Position numbers and translations under genes: made by a program. 64,000 nt of DNA from NCBI RefSeq assembly GCF_000154985.1, contig NZ_DS572694.1, positions 124,001 to 188,000 of the forward strand, read 5' to 3'. The notes below the pieces were generated by a model. The model was given only the letters and a program-made list of their open reading frames with translations, had not been told where the DNA came from and did no database searches. Below are positions 1 through 9,621 of the stretch, in pieces. The DNA comes from Streptococcus infantarius subsp. infantarius ATCC BAA-102. Its GTDB lineage: Bacteria > Bacillota > Bacilli > Lactobacillales > Streptococcaceae. How positions within the stretch are numbered: the stretch's first letter is position 1; every line of letters starts with the position of its first letter.

Positions 1-894
1 ACCCCAACCGTCATAATTACCATCATCACGCTTATAATTAATCCGAATAATGCGATCATCTGCCAACGGCTTATAGCTGTAAGTCATAAAATCAGACGTA
101 ACCCAAACTTCATTTACATCTTTTGATAAAGGTTTAATACTTTGGTCAGAGTCACTAGTTTTCTCGCCATTTTTAAGAAGGAGGTAACCAATATCACCGT
201 GACTGGCTGCCTGTCTCACATCAATATAATAACCAAAATCATCTTTTTGATTTGCTGAAAATGGCGTTGCCGCTGCAGGCCAATTATTGCCATCAGACGG
301 TTCAGCTACGGCTCCCCAAGTCCACAAGTCATACTGAGTGTAATTATCATCCGTAACTGCTTGGAAATGCATACGAATCGTATCTTCAGCAATTGGAGGA
401 TTTGACACTTGATTATCAGGTTGAGAAGATTTTAGGAGATTCACCTGATTGCTGTTTTCAGCACTTGTTACTGTTTTTACATCAGCAATTTCAGCTGTTG
501 CTGCTGTTCCTTGAACCTCTTGTGTCTGTGAAATAACTTCTTGAGGCTGTGACTCTGGCTCAGTTTCTTCTACCACTGGACTCTCTGGCTCAGTTGATTG
601 ACTTTCGCTATTATCAACTACGTCAGAAGCATTAACTGTTTCAATCGTTTGATTAACATCAACGGCTTTCTCTGACTCAAGAAGCGCCTCGCTGCTATCA
701 TCTGGAGAAGACGTCTCACTGACTACTTCTGAAGTAGCTGCTTGAGCAGTAATCTGATCCGCTGAAACGCTTGTTAATCCAGCACCCCAAAACAAAGCTG
801 TTGCAATTGCAACCGAAGCAACACCAACTTTTAGCTTACGAATCCCAAAGTACTCCCGCTTTTCTGGGAAAGAAAGCCGACTCACCTTTTTCAT
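1..894 (-). CDS. pulA: Cell-surface pullulanase, N-terminal part (cut by window edge)
   Basis: The frame is open from an ATG at 894 to base 1, 298 codons without a stop. Residues 1-45 form a long signal peptide with a YSIRK-like motif (FGIRKLKVGVASVAI) and a cleavage site near VSA. Residues about 45-140 are a Ser/Thr/Glu/Pro-rich linker. From about 150 come two CBM41 pullulanase-associated domains: the first has DLWTWGAV and a long aromatic-rich stretch, and the second starts at IRINYKRDDGNYDGWG just at the edge. CBM41 binds alpha-glucans, and the catalytic GH13 domain and LPXTG anchor should lie outside. It would debranch starch or glycogen at the cell surface. A GGAGG ribosome site sits just upstream of the ATG. 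The start is secure; the product rests on the CBM41 pair and surface signal. Confidence 0.85.
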   Translation of the reverse strand, partial: MKKVSRLSFPEKREYFGIRKLKVGVASVAIATALFWGAGLTSVSADQITAQAATSEVVSETSSPDDSSEALLESEKAVDVNQTIETVNASDVVDNSESQSTEPESPVVEETEPESQPQEVISQTQEVQGTAATAEIADVKTVTSAENSNQVNLLKSSQPDNQVSNPPIAEDTIRMHFQAVTDDNYTQYDLWTWGAVAEPSDGNNWPAAATPFSANQKDDFGYYIDVRQAASHGDIGYLLLKNGEKTSDSDQSIKPLSKDVNEVWVTSDFMTYSYKPLADDRIIRINYKRDDGNYDGWG

Positions 895-935
895 AGAAGA
901 CCTCCGTCTTAAAATTAATAGTATTTTATGCTTTC

Positions 936-973
936 AGTATACAAAATACTTTATGTTTGCGCAAGCGTTTTCG
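936..973 (-). promoter_or_regulatory. pulA promoter with an overlapping cre-like operator
   Basis: On the minus strand there is TTGCGC (959-964), a 17-bp spacer and TATACT (936-941). A LacI-family type palindrome, CGAAAACGCTTGCG (960-973), covers the -35 box and matches the CcpA cre consensus at about 11 of 14 positions. It could equally be a MalR-type site. The placement predicts carbon-source control of pullulanase by blocking RNA polymerase. Confidence 0.55.
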
Positions 974-1063
974 TAAAATAAATTTCGTTTTTAGGCATTA
1001 AATTCTAGTTTATTCCTAACACATCACTCATAATTAGTGCAATCGATTGCTTTTAAGGATATA

Positions 1064-1089
1064 AAGAAAAGTAGGAAATACTTTCCTAC
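1064..1089 (-). terminator. Terminator of the his operon
   Basis: An inverted repeat GTAGGAAA / TTTCCTAC at 1071-1089 is followed on the minus strand by TTTTCTTT. It lies directly after hisE, the last gene of the operon. Confidence 0.75.
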
Positions 1090-1098
1090 CTCTTCTGC

Positions 1099-1413
1099 TT
1101 AGTAATTTGTGATTTCTAGTCGGTCGTGAACGTTACTTTTTTTGCCTTGGCGAGCTTTCAAAACAGCTTCTACATCCTCAGTTGTAACACCAGTTTCAAC
1201 TAGCATGACAGCCAAGTGATACAAAACATCTGCCGTTTCATTTGCGATTTCATCTTTGTCAGCATTTTTAGCAGCGATAACAACTTCAGTTGCTTCCTCA
1301 CCAACTTTTTTCAAAATCTTATCCAAGCCTTTGTCAAAAAGGTAATTAGTGTAAGAACCTTCTTTAGGATTTTCTTTACGGTCTAAGGCTTCTTTATAAA
1401 GTGTTTCTAACAT
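1099..1413 (-). CDS. hisE: Phosphoribosyl-ATP pyrophosphatase HisE
   Basis: HisE hydrolyses phosphoribosyl-ATP to phosphoribosyl-AMP and pyrophosphate, the second step of histidine synthesis. The 104-residue protein has the MazG-like all-alpha signature: an E39-E40-x2-E43 metal motif followed by NETADVLYHLAVML, giving E59-x2-D62. It is the last gene of the operon, 11 bases after hisI, and the two activities are on separate proteins, not fused as in enterobacteria. The length fits stand-alone HisE proteins. Confidence 0.95.
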   Translation of the reverse strand: MLETLYKEALDRKENPKEGSYTNYLFDKGLDKILKKVGEEATEVVIAAKNADKDEIANETADVLYHLAVMLVETGVTTEDVEAVLKARQGKKSNVHDRLEITNY

Positions 1414-1424
1414 AGTTTTCCTTT

Positions 1425-1745
1425 CTATAAAATATCATTGAAGAAACAGCTGTAAGCACCTGTGTGACAAGCTGCTCCTTCTTGTTTTACAGCTACAAGT
1501 AGCGTGTCACAATCACAATCGGTTTTAATGGATTTAACGTATTGATAGTGACCACTTGTTGCTCCTTTGTGCCAAAGTTCATCGCGCGAACGACTCCAGT
1601 AGTGCATTTGCTTGGTTTCCAAGGTCAAACGGTACGCTTCTTCATTCATGTATGCCAACATCAAAACTTGACCAGTCTTATAATCAGTGACAATGACCGG
1701 AAGAAGACCATCTTGTTTGGCAAAATCAAGTTCAATATCACTCAT
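1425..1745 (-). CDS. hisI: Phosphoribosyl-AMP cyclohydrolase HisI
   Basis: HisI opens the adenine ring of phosphoribosyl-AMP (third step). The 106-residue protein carries the family signature [14 protein letters not shown], the acidic/cysteine cluster DCDCDTLL that binds Mg2+ and Zn2+, and the second zinc region [12 protein letters not shown] near the C-terminus. It overlaps the end of hisF by 4 bases (ATGA-type junction), which implies translational coupling. Confidence 0.96.
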   Translation of the reverse strand: MSDIELDFAKQDGLLPVIVTDYKTGQVLMLAYMNEEAYRLTLETKQMHYWSRSRDELWHKGATSGHYQYVKSIKTDCDCDTLLVAVKQEGAACHTGAYSCFFNDIL

Positions 1746-2500
1746 CGTCTCACCTCAATTCCAGCTTCAGCCATAGCTGCTTTAGTATCTGCAATGGATA
1801 CCTTGCCATAATGAAAAATAGAAGCAGCTAAAGCACCTGTAGCCGTTGTCTTTTCAAAGACTTCAACCATGTGCTCAATATTTCCAGCACCACCTGAAGC
1901 GATAATAGGAACATTTACCACATCAGCAACAGCGTTTAACATTTCCAAATCAAAGCCAGATTTTGTGCCATCTTTATCCATGCTAGTTAGAAGAATTTCG
2001 CCCGCACCAAGACTGACTACTTTTTTAGCCCACTCAATCAAATCAATACCAGTGTCTTTGCGACCACCAGCAACATAGACATGCCAAGTGCCATCTGCTT
2101 CCTTACGAGCATCAATAGCTGATACCACACACTGATTACCAAACTTTTCAGCACATTCTTTGATGAGTTGTGGATTGGCAACAGCCGAGGAATTAACAGC
2201 TACTTTATCGGCACCTGCTTTTAGCATTTTATTCATATCCTCAACAGAACGAATACCACCGCCGACTGTAAAAGGAATAAAAACTTGGTCCGCAACACGT
2301 CTTACCATATCAACTGTCGTATCACGTTTTTCATGCGTTGCTGTGATATCCAAGAACACCAATTCATCACATCCAGCTTCATAATAAGCACGCGCTGCAT
2401 CAACTGGGTCACCAACATCCGTTAAATTAACAAAATTAACCCCCTTGACCACACGTCCATCTTTGACATCAAGACATGGAATAATGCGTTTTTTCAGCAT
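1742..2500 (-). CDS. hisF: Imidazole glycerol phosphate synthase cyclase subunit HisF
   Basis: HisF is a TIM-barrel protein that uses ammonia channelled from HisH to form imidazole glycerol phosphate and AICAR. The 252-residue sequence has the catalytic Asp11 in [13 protein letters not shown], the second catalytic Asp in SAIDARKE, and phosphate-binding loops VGGGIRS and ASGGAGN. The length is typical. It starts 3 bases after the hisA stop and overlaps hisI, in an unbroken operon. Confidence 0.97.
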   Translation of the reverse strand: MLKKRIIPCLDVKDGRVVKGVNFVNLTDVGDPVDAARAYYEAGCDELVFLDITATHEKRDTTVDMVRRVADQVFIPFTVGGGIRSVEDMNKMLKAGADKVAVNSSAVANPQLIKECAEKFGNQCVVSAIDARKEADGTWHVYVAGGRKDTGIDLIEWAKKVVSLGAGEILLTSMDKDGTKSGFDLEMLNAVADVVNVPIIASGGAGNIEHMVEVFEKTTATGALAASIFHYGKVSIADTKAAMAEAGIEVRR

Positions 2501-2503
2501 AAG

Positions 2504-3223
2504 CTATCCTCCAAAAGCTTTCAATTCTTCAAGACTAATGTTGCCATTATAGTAAGCTTTACCGACGATTGTTCCAGCAACTCCGATTTCCTGCAATTTC
2601 ACCAAGTCAGACTGTTCAGCAATACCACCTGAAGCAATGACTTTAGCTGTTGTCAACTCAGCCACCAAGCGCTCATAGTGTTCAAAATTAGGTCCTGTTA
2701 GTGTCCCATCTCGATCAACATCTGTGTAGACAAAGAGAGTCACCCCAATTTTTTCCATGGCTTTAGCTAAGCTGATGTAATCAACATTACTTGTTTCAAG
2801 CCAACCTTCTGTAGCCACCATGCCATTCTTGGCATCGATACCGACAACGATTTTGTCACTGCCAAATTTTTCCAAAGCAGCTTTGACAAAGTCTGGATTT
2901 TTCACGGCCATTGAACCAATGATCACACGGTCAATACCTACCGCAAGATAATCTTCAATCTGTTCAAGCGTGCGAATGCCGCCACCAACTTCCACACCAA
3001 GTCCAGATTCTTTTTTCAATTTGGCAATCAAATCACGGTTTGTAGCTCGTCCATCAAGAGCTCCATCTAAATCAACAACATGAATAAAATCAATGCCAGC
3101 TTGCGCAAAGATTTTAGACTGCCCAATAACATCAGGGTTAACAACAGTCTTTTGATTAAAATCACCTTTAAAAAGACGAACTGCCTGTCCTTCTTTGATA
3201 TCAATCGCTGGAAGAATCTGCAT
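2504..3223 (-). CDS. hisA: ProFAR isomerase HisA
   Basis: HisA catalyses the Amadori rearrangement of ProFAR to PRFAR. It is a 239-residue TIM barrel with catalytic Asp8 (LPAIDIKEG), the second Asp in VGIDAKNG, and phosphate loops VGGGIRT and ASGGI. HisA and HisF are paralogous half-barrel duplications, and both are present in tandem here. Confidence 0.97.
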   Translation of the reverse strand: MQILPAIDIKEGQAVRLFKGDFNQKTVVNPDVIGQSKIFAQAGIDFIHVVDLDGALDGRATNRDLIAKLKKESGLGVEVGGGIRTLEQIEDYLAVGIDRVIIGSMAVKNPDFVKAALEKFGSDKIVVGIDAKNGMVATEGWLETSNVDYISLAKAMEKIGVTLFVYTDVDRDGTLTGPNFEHYERLVAELTTAKVIASGGIAEQSDLVKLQEIGVAGTIVGKAYYNGNISLEELKAFGG

Positions 3224-3270
3224 ATAAAACTCCTTTTCTCTTTTAAAATGCTACCCAAAAACTGTGAAAC

Positions 3271-3879
3271 TTATTTCTCACACAGTGCAATAAATTTTTT
3301 TAGAATTCCTAAGCCCACATCACCAGATTTTTCTGGGTGGAACTGGGCACCATAAACATTGTCCTTGTGAATCATAGCTGGCACATCAATGCCATAATTT
3401 GCAGTCACATCGATGTATTCTTTTGGAACATCTGTAAAATAACTGTGAACAAAATAAACAGACTGTCCTTCAAGACCATCTGTTAAAGGACTTTCATGTT
3501 TAACTGTTAAATTATTCCAGCCCATGTGGGGCACTGGCATGTTTTTGGTTGCTTTGATTTCTCTACAAACACCTGGAATAAAACCAAGTCCTTTCGTTTC
3601 TTGATGTTCTAAACCAACTTCTGTCAAGACTTGCATTCCAAGGCAAATACCAAGTAGCGGTGCTCCTTTAGCAACTGCTTCTTTAATTACTGGAACCAAA
3701 CCACGCTTAGTCAGCTCTGCCATGGCAGCTGGATACGCTCCAACACCAGGTAGTATGAGACCTCTAGCTGCTAAAATTTTTGTAGGGTCACTAGATAATT
3801 CAGCCTGAACACCAATTTTTTTCAAAGCCCTTAAGACATTAGCAGTATTTCCTGCATCATAATCAATTACAATAATCAT
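3271..3879 (-). CDS. hisH: Imidazole glycerol phosphate synthase glutaminase subunit HisH
   Basis: HisH is a class I glutamine amidotransferase that feeds ammonia to HisF. The 202-residue protein has the nucleophile Cys in LLGICLGMQ, the oxyanion region PGVGAYP, and the His/Glu pair in AQFHPEKSG. It lies between hisB and hisA. The 72-bp gap to hisB holds only a short inverted repeat (AAACAC/GTGTTT), too weak to call a terminator. Confidence 0.96.
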   Translation of the reverse strand: MIIVIDYDAGNTANVLRALKKIGVQAELSSDPTKILAARGLILPGVGAYPAAMAELTKRGLVPVIKEAVAKGAPLLGICLGMQVLTEVGLEHQETKGLGFIPGVCREIKATKNMPVPHMGWNNLTVKHESPLTDGLEGQSVYFVHSYFTDVPKEYIDVTANYGIDVPAMIHKDNVYGAQFHPEKSGDVGLGILKKFIALCEK

Positions 3880-3951
3880 AAGCTAAGTTATCGAACCTTG
3901 TAAACACCACTAAATAAGAGTGTTTCGGCTGATTTTCCTTTCTAGTTTTAA

Positions 3952-4536
3952 TTACAACAAGCCTTTTGTTGAGTTAACCCCGTGAATTTCTGGGTTAATG
4001 GTAATAGCTTCGCGAAGAGCACGTCCTGTTGCTTTGAAAAGACTTTCTGATTTATGGTGGTTATTTTTACCGTGTAAAATCTTCAAGTGCAAATTCATCT
4101 GAACATTAAAAGCAAAGGCTTGGAAGAATTCTTCCACGAGCTCTGTATCAAAATTGCCAAGTTTTGGATTATCGAATTCACAATCAAAAACAAGGTAACT
4201 ACGTCCTGACAAATCAAGACTTGCCATTCCAAGTGTTTCATCCATTGGAACAAATGATGTTCCGTAACGGTTAATACCCGCTTTATCGCCCAAAGCTTCT
4301 TTCAAAGCTTGACCTAAAACAATCCCAACATCTTCAACCGTGTGGTGACTATCAACATGAAGGTCGCCGTCGGCTTTAACTACAAGAGACATGCGGCTGT
4401 GTCTTGCAAAAAGAGTCAGCATATGGTCAAAGAAACCAACACCAGTATCAATAGAAACTGGCTCTTGGACATCAAGATTAAGGCTCAATTTAATTTTAGT
4501 TTCAAAGGTATTACGTTCAATCTCTGCTTGTCTCAT
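3952..4536 (-). CDS. hisB: Imidazoleglycerol-phosphate dehydratase HisB (monofunctional)
   Basis: HisB removes water from imidazole glycerol phosphate using a di-manganese site. The 194-residue protein has the two histidine-rich signatures [11 protein letters not shown] and [10 protein letters not shown] plus GFFDHML. It corresponds only to the dehydratase half of the enterobacterial HisB; the N-terminal histidinol-phosphatase half is absent. The phosphatase step must therefore come from another gene (see serB). Confidence 0.97.
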   Translation of the reverse strand: MRQAEIERNTFETKIKLSLNLDVQEPVSIDTGVGFFDHMLTLFARHSRMSLVVKADGDLHVDSHHTVEDVGIVLGQALKEALGDKAGINRYGTSFVPMDETLGMASLDLSGRSYLVFDCEFDNPKLGNFDTELVEEFFQAFAFNVQMNLHLKILHGKNNHHKSESLFKATGRALREAITINPEIHGVNSTKGLL

Positions 4537-4561
4537 AACAACTCCTTTTTGATACTCTTAT

Positions 4562-5206
4562 CTATTTTTGACTATCTAAAATATCAATCACTTTATACAA
4601 ATTTGCTTCATTAATTTGGTAAGGGGCTTCTTTTCGTACAACTGGCTTGGCACAAAAGGCAATTCCGATACCTGCTGTTTTAATCATCGGAAGGTCATTG
4701 GCTCCATCTCCCATAGCAATGGTTTGACTTAAATCTAAGTCATTTTCAGCTGCCCATTCGATAAGGCTTGCTTTTTTGACATCTTTGGTAACCACATCAC
4801 CAAGCACTTTTCCTGTCAAAACGCCATCTTTAACTTCTAAACGATTAGCTTTAACATAATCAAGACCGATACGCTTAGCCAAGACATCAACAGTTTCATG
4901 AAAACCACCCGATACCACAGCAACTTTATAGCCACGATGATGAAGTTCAGCCACCAATTTTTCGGCACCATTTGTAAAATGCATGCGAGCAAGCACTTTA
5001 TCAAAGATACTTTCTGGCAAACCTTTTAATAAACCAACACGTTCATCTAAAGCTTGTTTGAAATCTAGCTCGCCATTCATGGCACGAGCAGTGATGTCAG
5101 CGATTTTTTCACCAACCCCTGCCTCTTCACCTAATAAATCAATACCTTCTTCTTGAATGAGGGTTGAATCCACATCCATTACTAACAAACCATTTACTTT
5201 AGTCAT
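4562..5206 (-). CDS. serB: SerB-type HAD phosphatase inside the his operon
   Basis: The protein (214 residues from ATG 5206) is a HAD-family phosphoserine phosphatase by motif: DVDSTL with both catalytic Asp residues, SGGFHE (motif II), K in motif III, and GDGANDLPM (motif IV). I chose the start at 5206 because the longer frame is unlike the family and GAGGTG lies just upstream. The gene overlaps hisD by 8 bases and is followed by hisB. By family it makes serine from phosphoserine. Its position in an operon that lacks any other histidinol-phosphate phosphatase makes that a reasonable alternative or second role, but this is inference. Confidence 0.85.
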   Translation of the reverse strand: MTKVNGLLVMDVDSTLIQEEGIDLLGEEAGVGEKIADITARAMNGELDFKQALDERVGLLKGLPESIFDKVLARMHFTNGAEKLVAELHHRGYKVAVVSGGFHETVDVLAKRIGLDYVKANRLEVKDGVLTGKVLGDVVTKDVKKASLIEWAAENDLDLSQTIAMGDGANDLPMIKTAGIGIAFCAKPVVRKEAPYQINEANLYKVIDILDSQK

Positions 5207-6476
5207 GACGCACCTCGATTGCTTTAGCGTGAGCCTGCAAGCCTTCGGCATAAGCAAGCGTCGTAATATCGTGACTAGCCGCATTAACAGCGACTTTTGA
5301 GTATTGCATGTACTGAATTCGTTTCACAAAATCATGCACTCCAAGCGCTGATGAAAAACGACTAGTGCTTGTTGTTGGCAAGACGTGATTTGCCCCAGCA
5401 TAGTAATCACCAATCGGTTCACTGGTGAAATGACCTAGGAAAACAGACCCAGCATTTTGTACTTTATCAAGATAATCATAAGCATTATCCATAGCCAATT
5501 CCAAGTGTTCTGGTGCCACTTGGTTCATCAAATCAAACATAGCATCAACCGAATCCGCAATGATAATGCGACCGTTATTTTCGATTGAAGGACGAGCAAT
5601 GTTTTCACGTAGCAAACGTTTAAGTTGCTCTTCAATCTCTACCTCAACAGCCTCAGCCAATTCAGCTGAATCAGTTACCAAAATCGCGCGAGCACGCACA
5701 TCGTGTTCCGCTTGAGAAAGCAAGTCTGCAGCAACGTATTTAGGATTAGCTGAGCTGTCTGCAATCACTCCAATTTCTGATGGCCCTGCAATCATGTCAA
5801 TTCCAACAAGACCGTAGACCATTTTCTTGGCTGTCGCAACAAAGATATTTCCAGGTCCTGTAATCTTATCAACACGAGGAATCGTTTCTGTACCATAAGC
5901 AAGAGCCGCAACCCCTTGAGCACCACCAACTTGAAAAATCTTATCGACACCAGCAAGTGAAGCAGCCACCAAAATAGCAGGTTCAAAATGTTTTTGCGGC
6001 GGTGTAATCATGATAATTTCCTTAACGCCAGCAATCTTCGCAGGAATCACGTTCATCAATACTGACGATGGATAAGCTGCCGTTCCACCTGGCACATAAA
6101 CCCCAGCTCGTTCGATTGGACGAATCAATTGACCACGAATAACACCATCAGTCGGTTGGTCTTCAAAACCTGATTCCAATTGTTGTTTGTGATAACTTTC
6201 AATGTTTACTTTCGCATTTTTAAGTGCTTCTAAGACTTCTGGATCAATCTCTTCAAAGGCTTGGTCAATCAAATCTTGACTCACTTCAAAGTCATCCAAA
6301 GCAATCTTGTCGAATTTTTCAGAATAAGCTTTTAAAGCCTTATCCCCATTTTTCTTGACATCTTCCAAAATTTGACGAACCGCATCGTCGACATCAAGGT
6401 TTTCTTTGCTTAATTCCACTTGCTCTTGATAGAGAATTTTTGAAATGTCTTCTGTCGTTCCTGTTAAAACTTTCAT
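5199..6476 (-). CDS. hisD: Histidinol dehydrogenase HisD
   Basis: HisD performs the last two NAD-dependent oxidations, L-histidinol to histidine, with a zinc ion. The 425-residue protein shows [35 protein letters not shown] (zinc-binding Gln/His) and the C-terminal GVHDFVKR / AEGLQAHA histidines. Length is standard. It overlaps hisG upstream by 4 bases and serB downstream by 8. Confidence 0.97.
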   Translation of the reverse strand: MKVLTGTTEDISKILYQEQVELSKENLDVDDAVRQILEDVKKNGDKALKAYSEKFDKIALDDFEVSQDLIDQAFEEIDPEVLEALKNAKVNIESYHKQQLESGFEDQPTDGVIRGQLIRPIERAGVYVPGGTAAYPSSVLMNVIPAKIAGVKEIIMITPPQKHFEPAILVAASLAGVDKIFQVGGAQGVAALAYGTETIPRVDKITGPGNIFVATAKKMVYGLVGIDMIAGPSEIGVIADSSANPKYVAADLLSQAEHDVRARAILVTDSAELAEAVEVEIEEQLKRLLRENIARPSIENNGRIIIADSVDAMFDLMNQVAPEHLELAMDNAYDYLDKVQNAGSVFLGHFTSEPIGDYYAGANHVLPTTSTSRFSSALGVHDFVKRIQYMQYSKVAVNAASHDITTLAYAEGLQAHAKAIEVRHD

Positions 6477-7120
6477 TTAAAAGCTACCTCCTCATTTCCA
6501 ACGATACTTTCCAATTTCTGGATAAATGGCATGATTTCTGGATTATTTTTCAAAGCTGCCTTATTGACAATCAGGCGAGCTGAGATACGACAAATGTCTT
6601 CATAAACCTTGAGACCATTTGCAACCAAAGTATTTCCTGTTTCTACAATATCAACAATAGCGTCTGCTAAACCGATAACTGGAGCAATTTCGACACTCCC
6701 TTGAATTGAAATAATTTCAACATCTTCGCCCTTTTTATTAAAATAATCAGTGGCAATTGTTGGGTATTTTGTGGCAATACGCTTGCGCTTGTGATCATGC
6801 GGTTTGTAAGCGTCCGTTGAAGCAACAGAAAACTTACACAACCCAAAATTCAAATCAAGCATTTCAAGGTAACCTATCGGATGCTCAATAAGCAAATCTT
6901 TTCCGACAACCCCAAGATCAGCAACACCATGTCGAACATAAGTTGTCACATCGGGTGCCTTAACAAGCAAAAAGCGGAATTTCTTATCCGGACTTTCAAA
7001 AATTAGGTTACGTCCCTTATCCGCCATAAAAGACATGTCAAAACCAGCTTTTTCCAAAAGTTTTACGGTATCTTTTTCAATACGTCCTTTGGTCAAAGCA
7101 ATCGTAATTTGATTTTCCAT
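6473..7120 (-). CDS. hisG: ATP phosphoribosyltransferase catalytic subunit HisG (short form)
   Basis: HisG condenses ATP and PRPP, the first committed step. At 215 residues it is the short form that lacks the C-terminal regulatory domain and needs HisZ. Motifs: [19 protein letters not shown] and the PRPP-binding region DIVETGNTL. The hisZ gene directly precedes it and touches its start, as expected for a hetero-octameric HisGZ enzyme where HisZ carries histidine feedback control. Confidence 0.96.
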   Translation of the reverse strand: MENQITIALTKGRIEKDTVKLLEKAGFDMSFMADKGRNLIFESPDKKFRFLLVKAPDVTTYVRHGVADLGVVGKDLLIEHPIGYLEMLDLNFGLCKFSVASTDAYKPHDHKRKRIATKYPTIATDYFNKKGEDVEIISIQGSVEIAPVIGLADAIVDIVETGNTLVANGLKVYEDICRISARLIVNKAALKNNPEIMPFIQKLESIVGNEEVAFK

Positions 7121-8088
7121 TAGGCACCTCCTTCTAAACTATCGTGTACTGCTTGGTAAATGGCATCAATATCTACTGCCCAACCAACCGCTGTTAATTT
7201 TTTAGCGCCAAAACGTTCAAATAACTTATCGTAGCGTCCACCTGAAGCAAAGGCATCTGGAACTTTGTCCCCAAAGACTTTAAACATCACACCAGTGTAG
7301 TATGGCATAGATGGAATTTGAGCCAAATCAATATTGCTTTCAGGTAAAATATCAGATACTTGTGCCAACAAATCTTCCAAATCAGTCAAAGCAGCTAAGA
7401 CAGACTCATTTTTAACAAGCTTACGAGCTTTACTAAGCACTTGATGACTTTCACCAAAAAGATAAGGCAAGTTTTTCAAGAAATCGTCAAATTCACTTGG
7501 ATATTTCTTCGTTAACTCATTTAATTGCGTGATATTTTTGTCTTTAAGTGCCAAGTCCAATTCTTTTTCCGCTGCAGCTGGTAAGTTCAAATCATCAAAA
7601 ATCGTTTGTGAAATACCAGCATGTGAAAACTCAAATTGGTAAGATGGGATATCTGCCTTATCAAGCGATGCTTTTGCTGAAGCGATGGCTTCATAAACCG
7701 CCTCTTTAGCAGGATAACCAACAATTTCAATCCCTGCTTGTGTGTGCTCGTTCATCAAGCCACTCATTTCTTCATTGTATTTGAAGACCTTGCCTGAATA
7801 TGAAAATTTAATCGGCGTTTCAACTTGGGTTGAAGCAATCACACGTCCAATCTGACTAGTAATATCCGGACGAAGGGTCAACAGTTCGCCACTTTTATCA
7901 AAAAAATTATAATTATTTTTATTAAGCGTATCGCTAAAAACTTCAAAATGTTCCAAGGTCGGTGTTTCAATACGATTAAAGCCTTGACTCATCAAGAAAT
8001 CACTGATATCTCGTTCAATTTTGTAGGTTACACGTGCGCGTTTGAATAATTTATCGTGCATCCCTACTGGTAAAGTCGTTTTTTTCAT
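7120..8088 (-). CDS. hisZ: ATP phosphoribosyltransferase regulatory subunit HisZ
   Basis: HisZ is a histidyl-tRNA synthetase-like protein without the anticodon domain; it activates short HisG and mediates feedback inhibition. The 322-residue sequence has class II synthetase-type segments [13 protein letters not shown] (motif 2-like) and [11 protein letters not shown] place the start at ATG 8088, preceded by GAGGAG; an upstream TTG at 8103 is less convincing because it overlaps that ribosome site. The next gene upstream, hisC, ends 16 bases before this start. Confidence 0.93.
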   Translation of the reverse strand: MKKTTLPVGMHDKLFKRARVTYKIERDISDFLMSQGFNRIETPTLEHFEVFSDTLNKNNYNFFDKSGELLTLRPDITSQIGRVIASTQVETPIKFSYSGKVFKYNEEMSGLMNEHTQAGIEIVGYPAKEAVYEAIASAKASLDKADIPSYQFEFSHAGISQTIFDDLNLPAAAEKELDLALKDKNITQLNELTKKYPSEFDDFLKNLPYLFGESHQVLSKARKLVKNESVLAALTDLEDLLAQVSDILPESNIDLAQIPSMPYYTGVMFKVFGDKVPDAFASGGRYDKLFERFGAKKLTAVGWAVDIDAIYQAVHDSLEGGA

Positions 8089-8104
8089 TCCATCACTCCT
8101 CAAA

Positions 8105-9172
8105 TCATTTCAAACCTACAGCCAAGAATTCTTTAATCGCCTTAAGCACTTCTTCCATTTCATCTTGTCGACCAATCGAAATGCGCAAATGATTTTTAAT
8201 GCGTTCAACTTTTGGGAAATAGCGAACATAAATATTTTTAGCTTGTAAGTAGTCAAATAATAAGGTTGCGCCGTTATCTGGACATTCTACTAAGACAAAA
8301 TTTGTTTTTGATTCTAAAATCTTAAAGTCTAAAAATCTCAACTCTTTTGCAAACCAATCTCTGGTTACCATGATTTTTTGGCAAGTGTCTTCGTAGTAAT
8401 CCCAAGATTCAACAGCTGCAAGTGCTAATTTTTCAGCAATCAAATCAACATTATACGGATTAACGGAATTCTTAACCGCATTAATCACTGCCATTAATTT
8501 TGGACTTCCCATACCATAGCCAACTCGCAAACCAGCAAGTGAAGCATCTTTTGAAAATGTTCGTGTGATAAAAACATTTTCATATTTTTTAAGCAGTGGC
8601 AGAGCTGTTTGACCACCAAAATTAATGTAGGCTTCATCAATAATAACCACCACATCTTGATTAGCACGAATAATCTTTTCAAGCTCATCAAGCGATTTAT
8701 AAATGCCAGTTGGCGCATTAGGATTTGTAATGATAATTCCACCATTGTCAGCAATGTAATCACTAGAGTCAATCTCAAACTGCTCATTCAATGGAATTTC
8801 ATGGTAATTCACGTGATATAAATTCGCCCAAACCTTGTAAAATCCATAAGTTAAATCAGGAAACAAAACCGGATCATCACTATTAAAAAATGCTAGAAAT
8901 GCCATGGATAAAATATCATCTGAACCATTACCAACGATAATCTGATCAGGATCAAGACCATGTTGCTTAGCAAGCGCAATACGTAATGATTTTTGATCCA
9001 AGGTCGAATATTTTCTCAATTTATGGACATCAAACTGTGAAAAAACTTCTGCTACTTTTGGACTTGGTCCATAAGCATTTTCATTTGTATTTAGTTTAAT
9101 TAAATTTTCACCGCTTGGTTGGCTTCCGGCAACGTAAGGTTCAATTTCTCTCAATCCTTTAATAGTTGTCAT
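8105..9172 (-). CDS. hisC: Histidinol-phosphate aminotransferase HisC
   Basis: HisC is a PLP enzyme transferring an amino group from glutamate to imidazole acetol phosphate. From ATG 9172 it is 355 residues, typical for the family. Motifs: NENAYGPSP at the N-terminus, [17 protein letters not shown] and the PLP lysine in [16 protein letters not shown]. An in-frame extension to 9271 runs through the T-box leader and is not coding; AAAGGATC precedes the chosen ATG. It is the first gene of the operon. Confidence 0.95.
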   Translation of the reverse strand: MTTIKGLREIEPYVAGSQPSGENLIKLNTNENAYGPSPKVAEVFSQFDVHKLRKYSTLDQKSLRIALAKQHGLDPDQIIVGNGSDDILSMAFLAFFNSDDPVLFPDLTYGFYKVWANLYHVNYHEIPLNEQFEIDSSDYIADNGGIIITNPNAPTGIYKSLDELEKIIRANQDVVVIIDEAYINFGGQTALPLLKKYENVFITRTFSKDASLAGLRVGYGMGSPKLMAVINAVKNSVNPYNVDLIAEKLALAAVESWDYYEDTCQKIMVTRDWFAKELRFLDFKILESKTNFVLVECPDNGATLLFDYLQAKNIYVRYFPKVERIKNHLRISIGRQDEMEEVLKAIKEFLAVGLK

Positions 9173-9200
9173 AATTAGATCCTTTCTATTTTCTGATATA

Positions 9201-9461
9201 AAAAAGACGCCCTCGCAAAAAAACTTTGCAAGGACGTTAACAACGTGGTTCCACCTTTGATTCAACAGCAAGTCACCTTAACTGCTCTCATGAAGTACTA
9301 GACTTCTAATCCGTAACGTGGATCCATCCGTCGTGCACTACTAGCTAGAAGCATTCGCACACGCACTCAAGAATGTGTCGCCTAAGGATTGCATGCTTTT
9401 CTCACCACCAAGCACTCTCTGTCTGTTGTCTTAGGCTTTTTCTATCATCGCTTTTTATATT
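9201..9461 (-). promoter_or_regulatory. T-box(His) leader riboswitch of the his operon
   Basis: The minus strand carries the T-box AAAGGTGGAACCACGTT (9241-9257), which forms the antiterminator when uncharged tRNA binds. It is followed by a terminator with arms 9225-9237 and 9207-9219 and a run of six U (9201-9206). In the specifier region GCGACACATTC the triplet CAC (9377-9375), a histidine codon, is followed by A as usual. The leader of about 290 nt ends just before hisC. Histidine starvation should therefore switch the whole operon on. Confidence 0.9.
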
Positions 9462-9467
9462 AAAGCT

Positions 9468-9496
9468 ATTTTACAAGAAAATTCTGAAAATATCAA
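9468..9496 (-). promoter_or_regulatory. his operon promoter
   Basis: TTGATA (9491-9496), a 17-bp spacer and TAAAAT (9468-9473) on the minus strand give a transcription start near 9461, at the 5' end of the T-box leader. Confidence 0.7.
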
Positions 9497-9570
9497 GCTA
9501 AATTTTTAGAATTTTTTATATTATACCAAAAAATTTAAGCAGACTTAACCAGATACAGAAAATGAGGCAC

Positions 9571-9604
9571 AAAAAAAGGCTTAGAAAATTTCTAAACCTT
9601 TTTC
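9571..9604 (-). terminator. ezrA terminator
   Basis: An A/T-flanked hairpin with arms TTAGAAA/TTTCTAA and G/C clamps lies immediately after ezrA and is followed on the minus strand by a run of seven T. Confidence 0.75.
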
Positions 9605-9621
9605 TTATATGACATATCATC

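Noticed and set aside
9173-9271. N-terminal extension of HisC
   Set aside because: It lies in the T-box terminator and antiterminator; the ATG at 9172 has a good ribosome site.
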